Of a stretch of 63,420 nucleotides of DNA, positions 53,773-63,420 are shown piece after piece. The notes under the pieces were generated by a model. The model did not search any database, was not told where the DNA came from, and saw only the letters and a list, made by a program, of their open reading frames with translations. A program made the position numbers and the translations under genes. Every line of letters starts with the position of its first letter. Position 1 is the stretch's first letter. The stretch comes from Coriobacteriaceae bacterium AF45-21 (lineage in GTDB: Bacteria > Actinomycetota > Coriobacteriia > Coriobacteriales > Coriobacteriaceae), in contig JAQCYU010000011.1 in assembly GCA_027682925.1 (NCBI GenBank), positions 1 to 63,420 on the forward strand, given 5' to 3'.

Positions 53773-53806
53773 GTGTATATAACCGGTAAGCACAGTATAT
53801 ATACAC
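53773..53806. promoter_or_regulatory. Inverted repeat, probable YtrA-type operator
   Basis: GTGTATATA (53773-53781) and TATATACAC (53798-53806) with a 16-nt spacer, 28 nt upstream of the GntR start codon. The arms are perfect. The spacing and location fit a self-regulated YtrA operon. Confidence 0.65.
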
Positions 53807-53960
53807 TATGTACAGTTACGCAAGAGACAAATTCGGATTGGGCCGGCTACCCAGGCCCCAACTGATGAATTTGTCCTGATAGGCGCCCTAGAGCGGGATT
53901 TCGCGGCTACAATAGTGCGGTTACATCGACGTAATGCACTCAATGCAAGAAAGGATCCGC

Positions 53961-55574
<1,614 letters not shown>

Positions 55575-55580
55575 TGCATC

Positions 55581-55609
55581 GGCGCGGTGGCCTGTGGGGC
55601 TGCCGCGCC
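55581..55609 (+). terminator. Hairpin terminator of prfC
   Basis: GGCGCGGTGGCC-TGTGG-GGCTGCCGCGCC followed by GTTTGCTT: GC-rich stem with a short T-containing tail, just after the prfC stop. Confidence 0.7.
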
Positions 55610-55615
55610 GTTTGC

Positions 55616-55644
55616 TTGCCTGATGCCGTGTGAGCGGCTATTAT
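55616..55644 (+). promoter_or_regulatory. Promoter of the VUT transporter gene
   Basis: TTGCCT (55616-55621) and TATTAT (55639-55644), 17-nt spacer. A start near 55651 gives a leader of about 79 nt before the VUT start codon. Confidence 0.65.
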
Positions 55645-55650
55645 ACCCAT

Positions 55651-55729
55651 CGTCGTCTCAAGACCGTGACGTCCGAGCAGTTCGGGTCCGATATCCTGCT
55701 CGTTAAACCTAAAACCAAAGGAGTACATA
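55651..55729 (+). ncRNA. Structured leader of VUT gene, candidate preQ1-type riboswitch
   Basis: CGAGCAG (55674-55680) pairs perfectly with CTGCTCG (55696-55702) around a 15-nt loop TTCGGGTCCGATATC. The A-rich tail (AAACCTAAAACCAAAGGAG) carries the ribosome site and can pair through ACC with GGGT in the loop, an H-type pseudoknot like that of preQ1 riboswitches. VUT proteins move queuosine precursors, so such control would make sense. The primary sequence does not clearly match any class I consensus. Confidence 0.35.
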
Positions 55730-56452
55730 ATGATCAAGAAGGTCATGGAGGACTACAAGGTCCTGTTGCGGAGCATTCCCGCGGCAACGGTTTCGCTGTT
55801 TTTCGTGAGTGTCATCATGATGAACCTGCTGGCCAACAAAGAGCTTATCAGCCTGCCGTATCTGGCACTCGATTGCGGCTTTGTGGTGAGCTGGGTTTCG
55901 TTTTTGTGCCAGGACATGATCTGCAAGCGCTTTGGCGCCAAGGCATCCATCAAAATCTCTATCCTCGCGCTGCTGGTCAATCTGGCCGTGAGTCTGTGCT
56001 TTTGGGCATGCTCGCTCACGCCCGGCATGTGGGGCGCCTACTACGACACGGGTATGATCGAGGTCAACACCGCCCTTAACGCCGCCATCGGCGGCACCTG
56101 GTACGTGGTGCTGGGCTCTTCGCTGGCAATGCTCGTTTCTGCCGTGGTTAACTCCACACTCAACCAGTCGCTCGGTCGTATGCTCAAAAAGAATAACTTT
56201 GCGAGCTTTGCCTTCCGCTCTTATGTGTCCACGGGTGTTGGCCAGTTTATCGACAACTTGGTCTTTGCCATTGTGGTGAGCCACACGTTCTTTGGTTGGA
56301 CCTGGGTGCAGGTCCTTATGTGCTCGCTGACCGGCGCTGTTGCCGAGCTGCTGTGCGAGGTCTTCCTGAGCCCCGTGGGCTACAAGGTCGTGCGTGGCTG
56401 GGAGCGTGAGAATGTGGGCGCCGAGTACCTCGAGCGCCACGCAACCGCCTAA
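55730..56452 (+). CDS. VUT-family (YhhQ/QueT-like) queuosine precursor transporter
   Basis: 240 residues with six membrane helices (PAATVSLFFVSVIMMNLLAN, LALDCGFVVSWVSFLCQDMI, ISILALLVNLAVSLCFWACS, VVLGSSLAMLVSAVVNSTLN, FIDNLVFAIVVSHTFFGWTW). The pattern LASKRFGAKAS-like ICKRFGAKASIK and STGVGQFIDNLVF matches the vitamin-uptake-like VUT family, which carries queuosine precursors such as preQ0 or preQ1. Start ATG 55730 follows CAAAGGAG. The SDR gene begins 9 nt downstream. Confidence 0.83.
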   Translation: MIKKVMEDYKVLLRSIPAATVSLFFVSVIMMNLLANKELISLPYLALDCGFVVSWVSFLCQDMICKRFGAKASIKISILALLVNLAVSLCFWACSLTPGMWGAYYDTGMIEVNTALNAAIGGTWYVVLGSSLAMLVSAVVNSTLNQSLGRMLKKNNFASFAFRSYVSTGVGQFIDNLVFAIVVSHTFFGWTWVQVLMCSLTGAVAELLCEVFLSPVGYKVVRGWERENVGAEYLERHATA

Positions 56453-56461
56453 GGGGCAAGT

Positions 56462-57142
56462 ATGCGGGTTTTGATCACGGGCGCTTCGGGCGGTATCGGA
56501 GCCGCGTGCGTGCAGCGCTTTTTGGACGAGGGCCACGAGGTCGTGGGCTTTGACCTGCTGCCGACGGCGGTCGAGCACGAGCGCTACCGCCATCTGATCG
56601 TTGATGTACGCGAGCCGGACTCGTTTCCGGGCAACCTTGAGCCTCAGGTAATCGTGAACGTTGCCGGTACGCAGGATTCGGCCGATGACATCGCCGCCAA
56701 CCTGCGTGGCACCATCAACGTGACCGAGCGCTACGCCTTTGTGGGGGAGGGGCTTGCCGCCAAGCCGGCGCCGGCCATTACATCCGTGGTCAATGTGGGG
56801 TCGGCGAGTGGGCATACGGGATCGGAGTTTCCCGCCTATGCCGCCAGCAAGGGCGGCGTTATCGCCTACACCAAGAACCTTGCAAACCGCCTGGCGCCGC
56901 AGGCCATCGCCAACAGCGTGGACCCGGGCGGCGTTATCACGTCGCTCAACCGTTGCGTGATGGAAGACGAACACCTGTGGAACCAGATTATGGAGCTCAC
57001 GCCGCTTAAACGCTGGGCCACCGCCCAAGAGATCGCCGAGTGGATCTACTTTGTGGGCGTGACCAACCGGTTTATGACCGGGCAGAGCCTGCTGATCGAT
57101 GGCGGCGAGGCCGGCCGCACACAATTTATTTGGCCCGAATAG
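56462..57142 (+). CDS. Short-chain dehydrogenase/reductase
   Basis: 226 residues. NAD(P) motif MRVLITGASGGIGAACVQRF, VIVNVAGTQDS, catalytic serine in VVNVGSASGHTG and YAASKGGVIAYT with the tyrosine-lysine pair, then VDPGGVITSLN. A classical SDR that would oxidise or reduce an alcohol; substrate unknown. It is in an operon with the VUT gene but no link in function is clear. Confidence 0.9.
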   Translation: MRVLITGASGGIGAACVQRFLDEGHEVVGFDLLPTAVEHERYRHLIVDVREPDSFPGNLEPQVIVNVAGTQDSADDIAANLRGTINVTERYAFVGEGLAAKPAPAITSVVNVGSASGHTGSEFPAYAASKGGVIAYTKNLANRLAPQAIANSVDPGGVITSLNRCVMEDEHLWNQIMELTPLKRWATAQEIAEWIYFVGVTNRFMTGQSLLIDGGEAGRTQFIWPE

Positions 57143-57143
57143 G

Positions 57144-57179
57144 AAACGCGCCCGATGGAAAGCCGTCGGGCGCGTTTTT
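57144..57179. terminator. Terminator between SDR and ung genes
   Basis: AAACGCGCCCGA pairs with TCGGGCGCGTTT, TTTTT follows; flanking A-run makes it bidirectional for the convergent genes. Confidence 0.9.
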
Positions 57180-57192
57180 GATGTATCGGTTT

Positions 57193-57918
57193 TTAGCCGA
57201 GGCAAGTCCAGTTGACGGGGGTCGAGCCGTGCTGTTCGAGTAGCCGATTGGCAGCGGAGAAGGGGCGCGACCCTATAAAGGCGGGGAGTTCTGCCGTGGC
57301 ACGGTTGGCCGAAAGCGGCGAGGGGTGCGTAGAGGCCAGGCAGAACTTGCCGGTTGCCTTGCCCGCGCCGATCGCGTCGAGCTTGCCCTCAACCATTTGC
57401 TGGGCAAAGCGTCCCCATGCCAAAAAGACGACCGGCTGGGGCAGCTGGCAGCAGCGTTCGATAACGTAGTCGGTGAGTGTGCTCCAGCCCAGCTTGGCGT
57501 GCGAATTCGCGGCATGCTCACGCACGGTGAGCGTAGTGTTGAGGAGCAAGACGCCCTGCTGTGCCCATGGGGTTAGGTCTCCCGTGGCGGGAATGGGGCA
57601 GCCCAGATCGGCGTTGAGTTCCTTATAGATGTTGCGCAGGCTCGGCGGTAACTTGGTTTGCGACGCGGGGACCGAGAACGACAGCCCCATGGCCTGGTTG
57701 GGTCCGTGATAGGGGTCCTGACCCAAGATGACAACCTTGACCTGGTCGGCCGGCGTGTAGGCGAGGGCATTGAGGATGTCGTCTTGTGCCGGGTAGATGG
57801 TCTGCTCGGCACGCAAAAGGGCGATGCGCTCGAGCAGCCGGTTCGTCGTGTCGCGTACCGGCTGCGGCGCATCGCCCAACCAAGTTGCTATGTTGCGGTC
57901 GCGGGTCGCGGCGTCCAT
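57193..57918 (-). CDS. ung: Uracil-DNA glycosylase
   Basis: 241 residues, normal for family 1 UNG. The water-activating loop VVILGQDPYHGPNQAMGL, uracil-binding LLLNTTLTVREHAANSH and the DNA-intercalation loop STHPSPLSANRA are all present. It removes uracil from DNA to start base excision repair. Monocistronic, followed by a shared terminator. Confidence 0.95.
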   Translation of the reverse strand: MDAATRDRNIATWLGDAPQPVRDTTNRLLERIALLRAEQTIYPAQDDILNALAYTPADQVKVVILGQDPYHGPNQAMGLSFSVPASQTKLPPSLRNIYKELNADLGCPIPATGDLTPWAQQGVLLLNTTLTVREHAANSHAKLGWSTLTDYVIERCCQLPQPVVFLAWGRFAQQMVEGKLDAIGAGKATGKFCLASTHPSPLSANRATAELPAFIGSRPFSAANRLLEQHGSTPVNWTCLG

Positions 57919-58006
57919 GGGGCTCCTTTACGTCTGATGCTCTGTTGGCATCTATTATAAAGGCGCACCGGTTGCCTTTATGCCGCGGCTGTATAAGGAG
58001 TGGGGT

Positions 58007-58908
58007 CTACGAGACGCGCTCGGGCGCTCCTGCCATGCGAGCGTGCCCGTGTGCACGAAGACGCGGGAGCTCGACGGTTGCCACCATGACGCCGGTGAGG
58101 ATGAGGCGGCGCCAAAGAAGGCGATGGGGCTCAGGACCTCGCCGACCAGGAAGAACGAGAAGACAGCGGAGCAGACCGGCTCGAGCGAGAAGGCAAAGCC
58201 TGTGGTCTCGGCGGGCACGTGGGGCTGCGCGAGCGTTTGGGTGATAAAGCCGTAGGCAGAGCAGATGAGCGCGAGTGCGACGACGACCACGACCTCGCTC
58301 GGCGTGCTGGGAAGCGTGAAGCCGCCAAAGGTAAATGCGGCGATACCCGAGAACAAGCCGCCGAAGCCCAGCTGCCAAATGCCCAGAGCCAGCGGATCGA
58401 CTTCTTCGACAAAGCGCTTGGCGATGATAATGTGGCCGGCATAGATAAAGGCCGAGAGCAGCATGATGATCGCGCCGGGATTCAGGCTAGTAAAGTCGGC
58501 GCCCGAGAGCAGCAACATGCCGCAGGTGACGATGGCGGTGCCGATGAGCACCTTGCGCTCGGGGGCGCGACGCAGCAGTGCCGCGTTGGCAAACGGCACG
58601 ATTACGACCGTCAGGCTCTGCAAAAAGCCGGCGGTGGAGGCGGAAGTGAGGCTAGAGCCCAGGCACATGCAGGTGATCTCGGTTGCCATGATGGCGCCGA
58701 TGATGGCGGCGCGGACCATCAGGTCACGGTTGATGCGCACCGCGTGCTTGTGGAAGAGCAGCAGGCAGGCCGCAAAGGCGATGATGCAGCGCAGCGCGAC
58801 GATGCTCGTGGCGTTCATGCTGTCCATGCCGATCTTCATGAGGGGGTACGAAAAGCCCCATGCGACGGGAACGGAAAATGAGAGCGCGATTGCTTTTTTG
58901 CGATCCAT
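58007..58908 (-). pseudogene. EamA/DMT-family exporter, one-base frameshift near the end
   Basis: 300 residues when repaired, with ten membrane helices in two EamA repeats (ALSFSVPVAWGFSYPLMKIG; LSAFIYAGHIIIAKRFVEEV). The frame breaks near 58110 in the last helix: GCCGCCCTCATC is expected and GCCGCCTCATC is found; the true end is LILTGVMVATVELP then a basic tail to 58007, while the other frame runs on to 57955. DMT proteins export amino acids, nucleosides or metabolites. It is divergent from a LysR regulator that may control it. Confidence 0.83.
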
Positions 58909-59066
58909 GGGACTCCTTTTGTTACAGAACGGTTTCGCAAAAAGGATTCTGCTCCCAGATATGGATGTAGTAAAGCGAATGTATCTTCAGTATGATTAAG
59001 AAGTACTAATGTTGGAAGAAAAAACCCTGGCAAAACGTTTTACGGCTACATCGATGTGGAGGCACG

Positions 59067-59932
59067 ATGGCATCGCGGTATCAGATTGTATGTATGGTGG
59101 TCGATTGCGGCAGCCTGAAACGTGCCGCCGACGAGCTGGGCTATACGCAAAGCGCGGTGAGCCAGGCCGTCAAGGCGCTCGAGCGCGAGCTGGGCACCAC
59201 GATTATCGAGCGTGGCAAGCAGGGCGTCTCGCTTACGCGCGACGGCAAACAGTATCTGCCGTATCTGCGCCAGATCGTTACGGCCGAGGCCGAGCTTGAG
59301 GCAAGCGCCAGGAGTTGCTGGGGCTTTCGTCGACCGACATTCGCATTGCGACGTTTACCAACGTGAGTCGTACTGTGTTGCCGCGAGTGATCCGCGACTT
59401 TGGGGCCCTGCATCCGGGCGTGCGCTTTACCCTCAAGCAGGGCGATTACACGAGCAATGCCCAGTGGGTGCACGATGGCGTGGTCGACTTTTGCTTTACA
59501 GCGCGTGGATTTACCGAGGGGCTCGAGAAACGCGTGGTCTATCACGACGAGCTGGTGGCGCTGTTGCCAGCCGTCCATCCACTGGCGGCAAAGGAAAAGG
59601 TGACGCTTGCCGACCTGGCGTCCGAACCGTTTGTGCTGCTGGATGAGGGCGAACAGAGCCTGGTGCTCGATGCATTCGCGGCGCATGGGCTGTCGCCGCA
59701 CGTGACGAGCGAGGTGACCGACGACTACACCATCATGGCGATGGTGGAGGAGGGCCTAGGCGTGAGCATGCTGTATCGCCGTACCGTCGAGGGCATGCAG
59801 GCCGATATTCGCGTACGTCCCATCGTGCATGCCCCCTCGCGCGACGTAGTGGCGGCCTGGCGCAGCTGGGACACCATGCCTATCGCCACGAGGCGCTTTA
59901 TCGACTATATGAGCTCGCATATTGTCAATTAA
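59067..59932 (+). pseudogene. LysR-family regulator, one-base frameshift
   Basis: 288 residues when repaired. HTH: CGSLKRAADELGYTQSAVSQ AVKALEREL; the effector domain resumes as LLGLSSTDIRIATFTNVSRT in the next frame and runs to MSSHIVN. The break is near 59312: CAGGGAGTTG is expected, CAGGAGTTG found. The gene is divergent from the EamA exporter gene (158 nt between), the usual layout for LysR controlling a transporter. The break is probably sequence error rather than loss. Confidence 0.85.
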
Positions 59933-59959
59933 TGACTGGCGTGACGTTGCGCGTGGTGA

Positions 59960-61342
59960 TTAGCGGGCTGTCGCTTTGGCTTGTGCTAGACGGTAGGTGC
60001 GTGCCGGGTGGCAGAGCAATACCGCCACGACCATAAAGAACGCCGTGGTGCCCAGGCTGATGGGGTAGACCATCATGATGTTCGCAAAGGTGCGGAAGTT
60101 CGGGAACACGCAGAAGACCCAATAGAAGCGAATACCGCAGACGCAGATCATGGTGATGAGGGCGGGCATGAGCGAGATGCCAAAGCCGCGCAGGTAACCG
60201 GACATGTTTTCGTAGAACATGCTAAAGGCGTATGCCGGGAAGATCGAGCACACGCGGATATAGCCGATCGAGACGATGCTGGGATCGCTGTTAAAGAGCG
60301 CCAGGATCTCGCGCCCCAGACCGACGATGATGACGATGGTGGTGAGCGCGACGATACCGCCTTCGACCAGGCAGACCTTGAGCGTCTTGGTGCAGCGGTC
60401 GATCTGGCGAGCGCCGTGGTTTTGTCCCACAAAGGTGGTGCAGGCCTGGCTAAAGCTGTTGAGTAGGTTGTAGCACACATACTCCAGGCTCATAGCGGCG
60501 CTGGATGCCGCCATGACCTCGGTACCCAGGCTGTTGATGGCGGACTGGATGATGATGTTGGCGACGGCAAAGACGGCGCTTTGGATGCCGGCGGGCAGGC
60601 CGATCTTGACGATGCGCTTGAGGGCGACGGGGTCTAAGCCTAAGTCGCGTGGGGTGACGCGGACGACGGAGTCGGTCTTGAGCAGGCGGATAAAGAGCGT
60701 AGCGGCGCTGACGGTGTAGGCGATGGCGGTGGCGATGGCGACGCCCGCGACGCCCCAGTGGAGTATGGGGACAAAGATGAGGTCCAGGCCAATGTTGAGG
60801 ACGGTGGACACGGCAAGCGCCTGCAGCGGCGTACGGGTGATGCCGACGGAACGGAAGATCGCGGCCTCAAAGTTGTAGAGCAAGATCGAAGGCATGCTGA
60901 GCAAAAAGACGCGCAGGTAGAGCGAGGCGAGCGGCATGGTTTCGGCGGGGACGTTGAGCGCGGCGAGCATGGGTTCGGCAAAGATCTCGCCCAGCGCGAT
61001 GACGACAAAGCCCACGAGTGCCATAAGAATCGAGGTATGGACGGCGCGTTTGACCATGTTCTGATCGTTGCGGCCGATAGCGTTGGCGATGACCACGTTG
61101 GAGCCAAGCGACAGGCCAATAAACAGGTTGAGCATAAGACTGGTAAGCGGAACGTTGGAGCCGACCGCCGCCATGGCGAGGGTTCCCTGGTCGCCCGAGA
61201 AATTACCGATGATGACCGTGGCGATGAGGTTCGACAGCTGCTCTAAGATGCTCGTGGCGGCCACGGGGAAGGCGAACAGGGGAATATTGCGCCACAGCGA
61301 GCCGGTGGTCATGTCAATGTGCTTAGATGCGGTGTCTGCCAT
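59960..61342 (-). CDS. MATE-family multidrug/metabolite efflux protein
   Basis: 460 residues with twelve membrane helices. MATE marks: GSLWRNIPLFAFPVAATSIL near the N-terminus, LNLFIGLSLGSNVVIANAIG, LPAGIQSAVFAVANIIIQSA and SFSQACTTFVGQNHGARQID. It uses a Na+ or H+ gradient to export organic cations or other compounds. Tail to tail with the LysR gene; followed upstream by an IS110 insertion. Confidence 0.9.
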   Translation of the reverse strand: MADTASKHIDMTTGSLWRNIPLFAFPVAATSILEQLSNLIATVIIGNFSGDQGTLAMAAVGSNVPLTSLMLNLFIGLSLGSNVVIANAIGRNDQNMVKRAVHTSILMALVGFVVIALGEIFAEPMLAALNVPAETMPLASLYLRVFLLSMPSILLYNFEAAIFRSVGITRTPLQALAVSTVLNIGLDLIFVPILHWGVAGVAIATAIAYTVSAATLFIRLLKTDSVVRVTPRDLGLDPVALKRIVKIGLPAGIQSAVFAVANIIIQSAINSLGTEVMAASSAAMSLEYVCYNLLNSFSQACTTFVGQNHGARQIDRCTKTLKVCLVEGGIVALTTIVIIVGLGREILALFNSDPSIVSIGYIRVCSIFPAYAFSMFYENMSGYLRGFGISLMPALITMICVCGIRFYWVFCVFPNFRTFANIMMVYPISLGTTAFFMVVAVLLCHPARTYRLAQAKATAR

Positions 61343-61412
61343 ACGCTCTCAATCTCTAATATGCGATTCGCTAGTTATTTGCGCAGACGATAATACTCCT
61401 AATGCATCCAGT

Positions 61413-61435
61413 CGGCACTTAGGGACGTTCCTTTT
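61413..61435. repeat. Palindromic repeat truncated by an IS110 element
   Basis: CGGCACTTAGGGACGTTCCT followed by TTT equals about 23 nt of the CCGGCA-type palindrome of 49158-49188. Its other end is missing where the IS begins, while CTGCCGGCAGCTGGGGACAC lies just beyond the other IS end (about 62995-63014). Confidence 0.7.
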
Positions 61436-61451
61436 AATATGAGCAGGACAT

Positions 61452-61754
61452 TGTCAAGAGGCAAAATCGGGCCTGGCCCCAACGATATGGGGTCAGGCCC
61501 TCTCCCTATATCAACCCGTCCGCGGTGACCTCGGCGTGTCTTACCGACGCTCGTCTTTGCAGTTTAATATCCGCCCGTGGCGATCTCTCGCTGGGCAATC
61601 CGTTGCTACGGCTGAGGCTTCTACGTCGAACCGACAGTCTGTGCACGCGTGTGGCGCCCTGGGCGCTCGCAGAAAAGGGGCCTGAGGTTCGCCTCAACGG
61701 CTTCGGATCGAACCGCTTCCGGGGTGATTGGCTTATGTGCGGGGGACCGCCCCC
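61452..61754 (-). other. Noncoding right end of the IS, candidate bridge/seeker RNA region
   Basis: About 300 nt downstream of the transposase without a good frame. It holds a strong hairpin GGGCCTGGCCCC (61469-61480) with GGGGTCAGGCCC (61489-61500). IS1111-type elements are reported to encode their guide RNA downstream of the transposase, so this is where to look. Confidence 0.4.
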
Positions 61755-62867
61755 CTACGCCTCCTCGGCCATGAGCCGACCGCCCACACCCAGCAGGCGA
61801 GCTCGCGCGCCGTGGCCACGTTCGCCTTGTTGCCGTGGACCCCGCGCGCGAGCAGCGCCTCCCGCCTCTCGACCAGCCTCCGCACGCCCTTGGCGGCATG
61901 CCTCCGGCGCCCCGGTCCGGGGCCTGGCCCTTGGCGAGGTCCTTCGGCCGCCCGGAGCACGTCAGGTAGTGCCACGCGGCCTCGACCAGCGTCTTTCTCA
62001 GGTGCTTGTTGCCGGCCTTGGTGATCGCGCCCCTGCGGTCGCTCTCCCCGCTGGAGTGCTCGGAGGGCGTCAGGCCGACCCACGCGGCGAACGAGCGGGC
62101 ATTCCTGAACCTCGAGAACTCGCCGGCCTCGAACACGAGGTCGGCGGCGGAAGCGGTGTCGACGCCCTTGAGGCAGCGCAGGGAGTCGACCCTCCTCCTC
62201 CACCTGGGCTTGCGGGCCTCGCCCTCGACGAGCCTCTCGAGCCTCGCCTTCCTCCTCCGCCGCCCGCCTGACCGCGTCGACGTAGTAGGCGAGCACCTCC
62301 TCGTCGGCCCCCTCCGCGAACCTTATCGACTCGATCCAGGACCAGTGGGCCCGGGTCCAGTTGCCCTTCCTGCGGCCGGTGGGCGTCCTCTCGTCGAAGA
62401 CGAAGCCGTGCCTGAGCAGGAACTTGGAGAGCCGCTGCTTCGAGCGCGAGAGGTCGTCCCTCGCGTCCTCGAGCGCCCTGGTCAGGTCGCGGGCGGCCTC
62501 GCGCTCGTCGTCGGGGACCCACACCTCGACCACGTTGCCGACCGACAGCATGCGGGCGAGGAACTCGGCGTCGTTGCGGTCGTTCTTCCTGCGCCTGTCC
62601 GCGCTGGGCTTGATCATCTTCGAGACGGCGCCGACCACGCAGTCGACCCCCAGGCCGGAGAGCCTCTTCTGCAGGTCGAAGCCCGTGACCCCGGACTCGT
62701 ACACGCACCTGGCCCTGGGGTCCACGGAGCGGACCCACTCCGCGACGGCGCGGGCGTAGTTAGCCGAAGGTCGCGGCGCGCACCTCCCCGGTCATGACGT
62801 CGAGGGAGACGGCCTTTATCGAGCGGGCGTGGACGTCGAGGCCGACGAAGGTGGTAGTATCGAGCAT
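61755..62867 (-). pseudogene. IS110-family transposase, several frameshifts
   Basis: About 370 residues if repaired, start ATG 62867. Pieces: MLDTTTFVGLDVHARSIKAV (RuvC-like DEDD domain, first aspartate), VYESGVTGFDLQKRLSGLGV, KMIKPSADRRRKNDRNDAEF (the DRNDA signature), then in other frames SFAAWVGLTPSEHSSGESDR and GAITKAGNKHLRKTLVEAAW (Transposase_20 domain with its catalytic serine region), ending MAEEA. Frame breaks are seen near 62760, 62230 and 61770, the last a missing C in a run. Whether the element is dead or only badly read cannot be told. Confidence 0.78.
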
Positions 62868-62974
62868 GGGAGCCCCTTCCATGAATGCGGCGTGGCCGCC
62901 GCGGCTGAATTAGACACTCACCATTGTCGGCCTAATCCGCGGTCTTTCATGCAGCAGGGGCTCTCAATGTTTTT
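62868..62974 (-). other. Noncoding left end of the IS110 element
   Basis: About 107 nt upstream of the transposase, containing CCGCGGCTGAATTAG and CTAATCCGCGG, an imperfect foldback. No gene. An alternative place for guide RNA if the element is of the IS110 rather than IS1111 type. Confidence 0.35.
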
Positions 62975-63023
62975 ATGTCCTGCTCATATCGTCTCTGCCG
63001 GCAGCTGGGGACACTCCTTCAGA

Positions 63024-63054
63024 CTAGTCATTGGGGACGTTCTTAAATGACTAG
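63024..63054. repeat. 31-nt palindromic repeat (CTAG type)
   Basis: CTAGTCATTGGGGACGTTCT... to AAATGACTAG, nearly the same as the copy at 42117-42174. A degenerate second copy (CTAGTCGAACAAGAACGTCC) overlaps it at CTAG and runs on to about 63080. Confidence 0.85.
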
Positions 63055-63074
63055 TCGAACAAGAACGTCCATTA

Positions 63075-63319
63075 CAGTCGAAATTGTCAGCCCGGGCCCG
63101 TCTCGGGCTACGATTGAGGCGCGCCCAGAACGGGCCGCCGACCGGGCGCCCGCGCACGGCCGAACGTCCCTGCCCCCGAGAGGGCCCGTTGGGTGCTGCC
63201 GGCGCGGGACGCGCCGCCCCCGACGGCTGATAGGAAAGTGCCGGGCAGAGGCCGCGGCTGGTAATGTGAGTGCCGAGGGGGAGGCCATCCGGTCGAACGA
63301 CTACCGGAAGGATACCACC
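63075..63319 (+). other. Noncoding left end of a second IS110-family element
   Basis: 245 nt of very GC-rich sequence without a coding frame, between the palindromes and a transposase start. A promoter-like pair TTGTCA (63084) and TACGAT (63109, 19-nt spacer) lies at its left. IS110 elements carry a bridge RNA in this upstream end; foldback segments such as GCCCGGGCCCG support structure. Confidence 0.4.
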
Positions 63320-63420
63320 GTGAAAGCGACATCCACCAGACCCGCGGCCGTGCTCGGCCTGGACGTCGGCAAGTCATCGCACTGGGCCTGCCTGGTCGAC
63401 CGCGACGGGGAGGTGCTGGC
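63320..63420 (+). CDS. IS110-family transposase, N-terminus (continues beyond window)
   Basis: GTG start at 63320 after GGAAGGATACCACC. The first 33 residues include RPAAVLGLDVGKSSHWACLV DRDGEVL, the RuvC-like start of IS110 transposases (GLDVGK with the first catalytic aspartate). Different from the neighbouring transposase in sequence, so a second element of the family. The rest lies outside the window. Confidence 0.75.
   Translation, partial: MKATSTRPAAVLGLDVGKSSHWACLVDRDGEVL

Larger units (their letters stand above)
61437..62989 (-). mobile_element. IS110-family insertion sequence (IS1111-like), about 1.55 kb
   Basis: Inverted repeats ATATGAGCAGGACAT (61437-61451) and its exact complement (62975-62989) bound one transposase gene. 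Subterminal inverted repeats are a property of the IS1111 group. Both flanks outside are parts of the 31-nt palindromes, so the insertion site was a palindrome pair. No target duplication is seen, as expected for IS110. Confidence 0.75.

Noticed and set aside
55709..57205. Open frame of about 500 codons opposite the VUT and SDR genes
   Set aside because: It runs across two genes, a ribosome site and a terminator, and has low-complexity composition.

Overview
The window looks like a chromosomal segment of a gut Coriobacteriia member, probably Collinsella or a close relative. This is an inference from high GC, the gene families (CD1871A-type CXXC peptide, NapH-like ferredoxin, TlpA cluster, divergent GyrA/GyrB-like pair, oxalate/formate-antiporter-like MFS proteins), an LAGTGD sorting signal and many GGGACAGTCCC palindromes. 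No rRNA, tRNA or CRISPR was found.

1-10 kb is an accessory zone: an HsdS remnant, a frameshifted yjdF with a structured leader, fragments of a DUF4143 ATPase, and two copies of a TetR plus sirtuin locus. The right-hand copy (4.6-7.8 kb) has three tandem sirtuin-fold genes (here sir2A, sir2B, sir2C) divergent from a TetR gene. The left-hand copy (1.6-4.6 kb) keeps the TetR gene, the sir2A start and the sir2C end, but its middle is replaced by two radical SAM genes resembling the 'radical SAM mobile pair'. Both copies keep the same palindromic operator.

10-23 kb holds a type IIA topoisomerase pair, a sugar acetyltransferase, an XRE/membrane-protein pair, a large Tat-exported/sortase-anchored surface protein split in two reading frames, a decayed LuxR regulator and a glutaminase-less GMP synthase. 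23-32 kb holds a two-component system divergent from a thiol-redox cluster (CXXC peptide, NapH-like protein, TlpA lipoprotein, rhodanese fragment, CoA-disulfide reductase-rhodanese), then a large MacB-like ABC protein. 32-39 kb is an agmatine module: TetR regulator, agmatine deiminase, a carbamoyltransferase and two MFS carriers. 39-61 kb is mostly housekeeping and transport: tRNA modification (Dus, TrmO), PatB/MalY lyase, a BvgS-like kinase, K+ and Cl- channels, a GntR-ABC operon, RF3, a VUT transporter with a structured leader, uracil-DNA glycosylase, LysR/EamA and a MATE pump. 61.4-63.4 kb holds an IS110-family element inserted in palindromic repeats and the start of a second one.

Two patterns cross the window. 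A family of about 31-nt palindromes with a GGGAC-N-GTCCC-type core sits between genes. At least eight otherwise intact genes are broken by a single missing base, usually inside a short run; this looks more like base-calling or assembly error than real decay, so the pseudogene entries should be read with that in mind.
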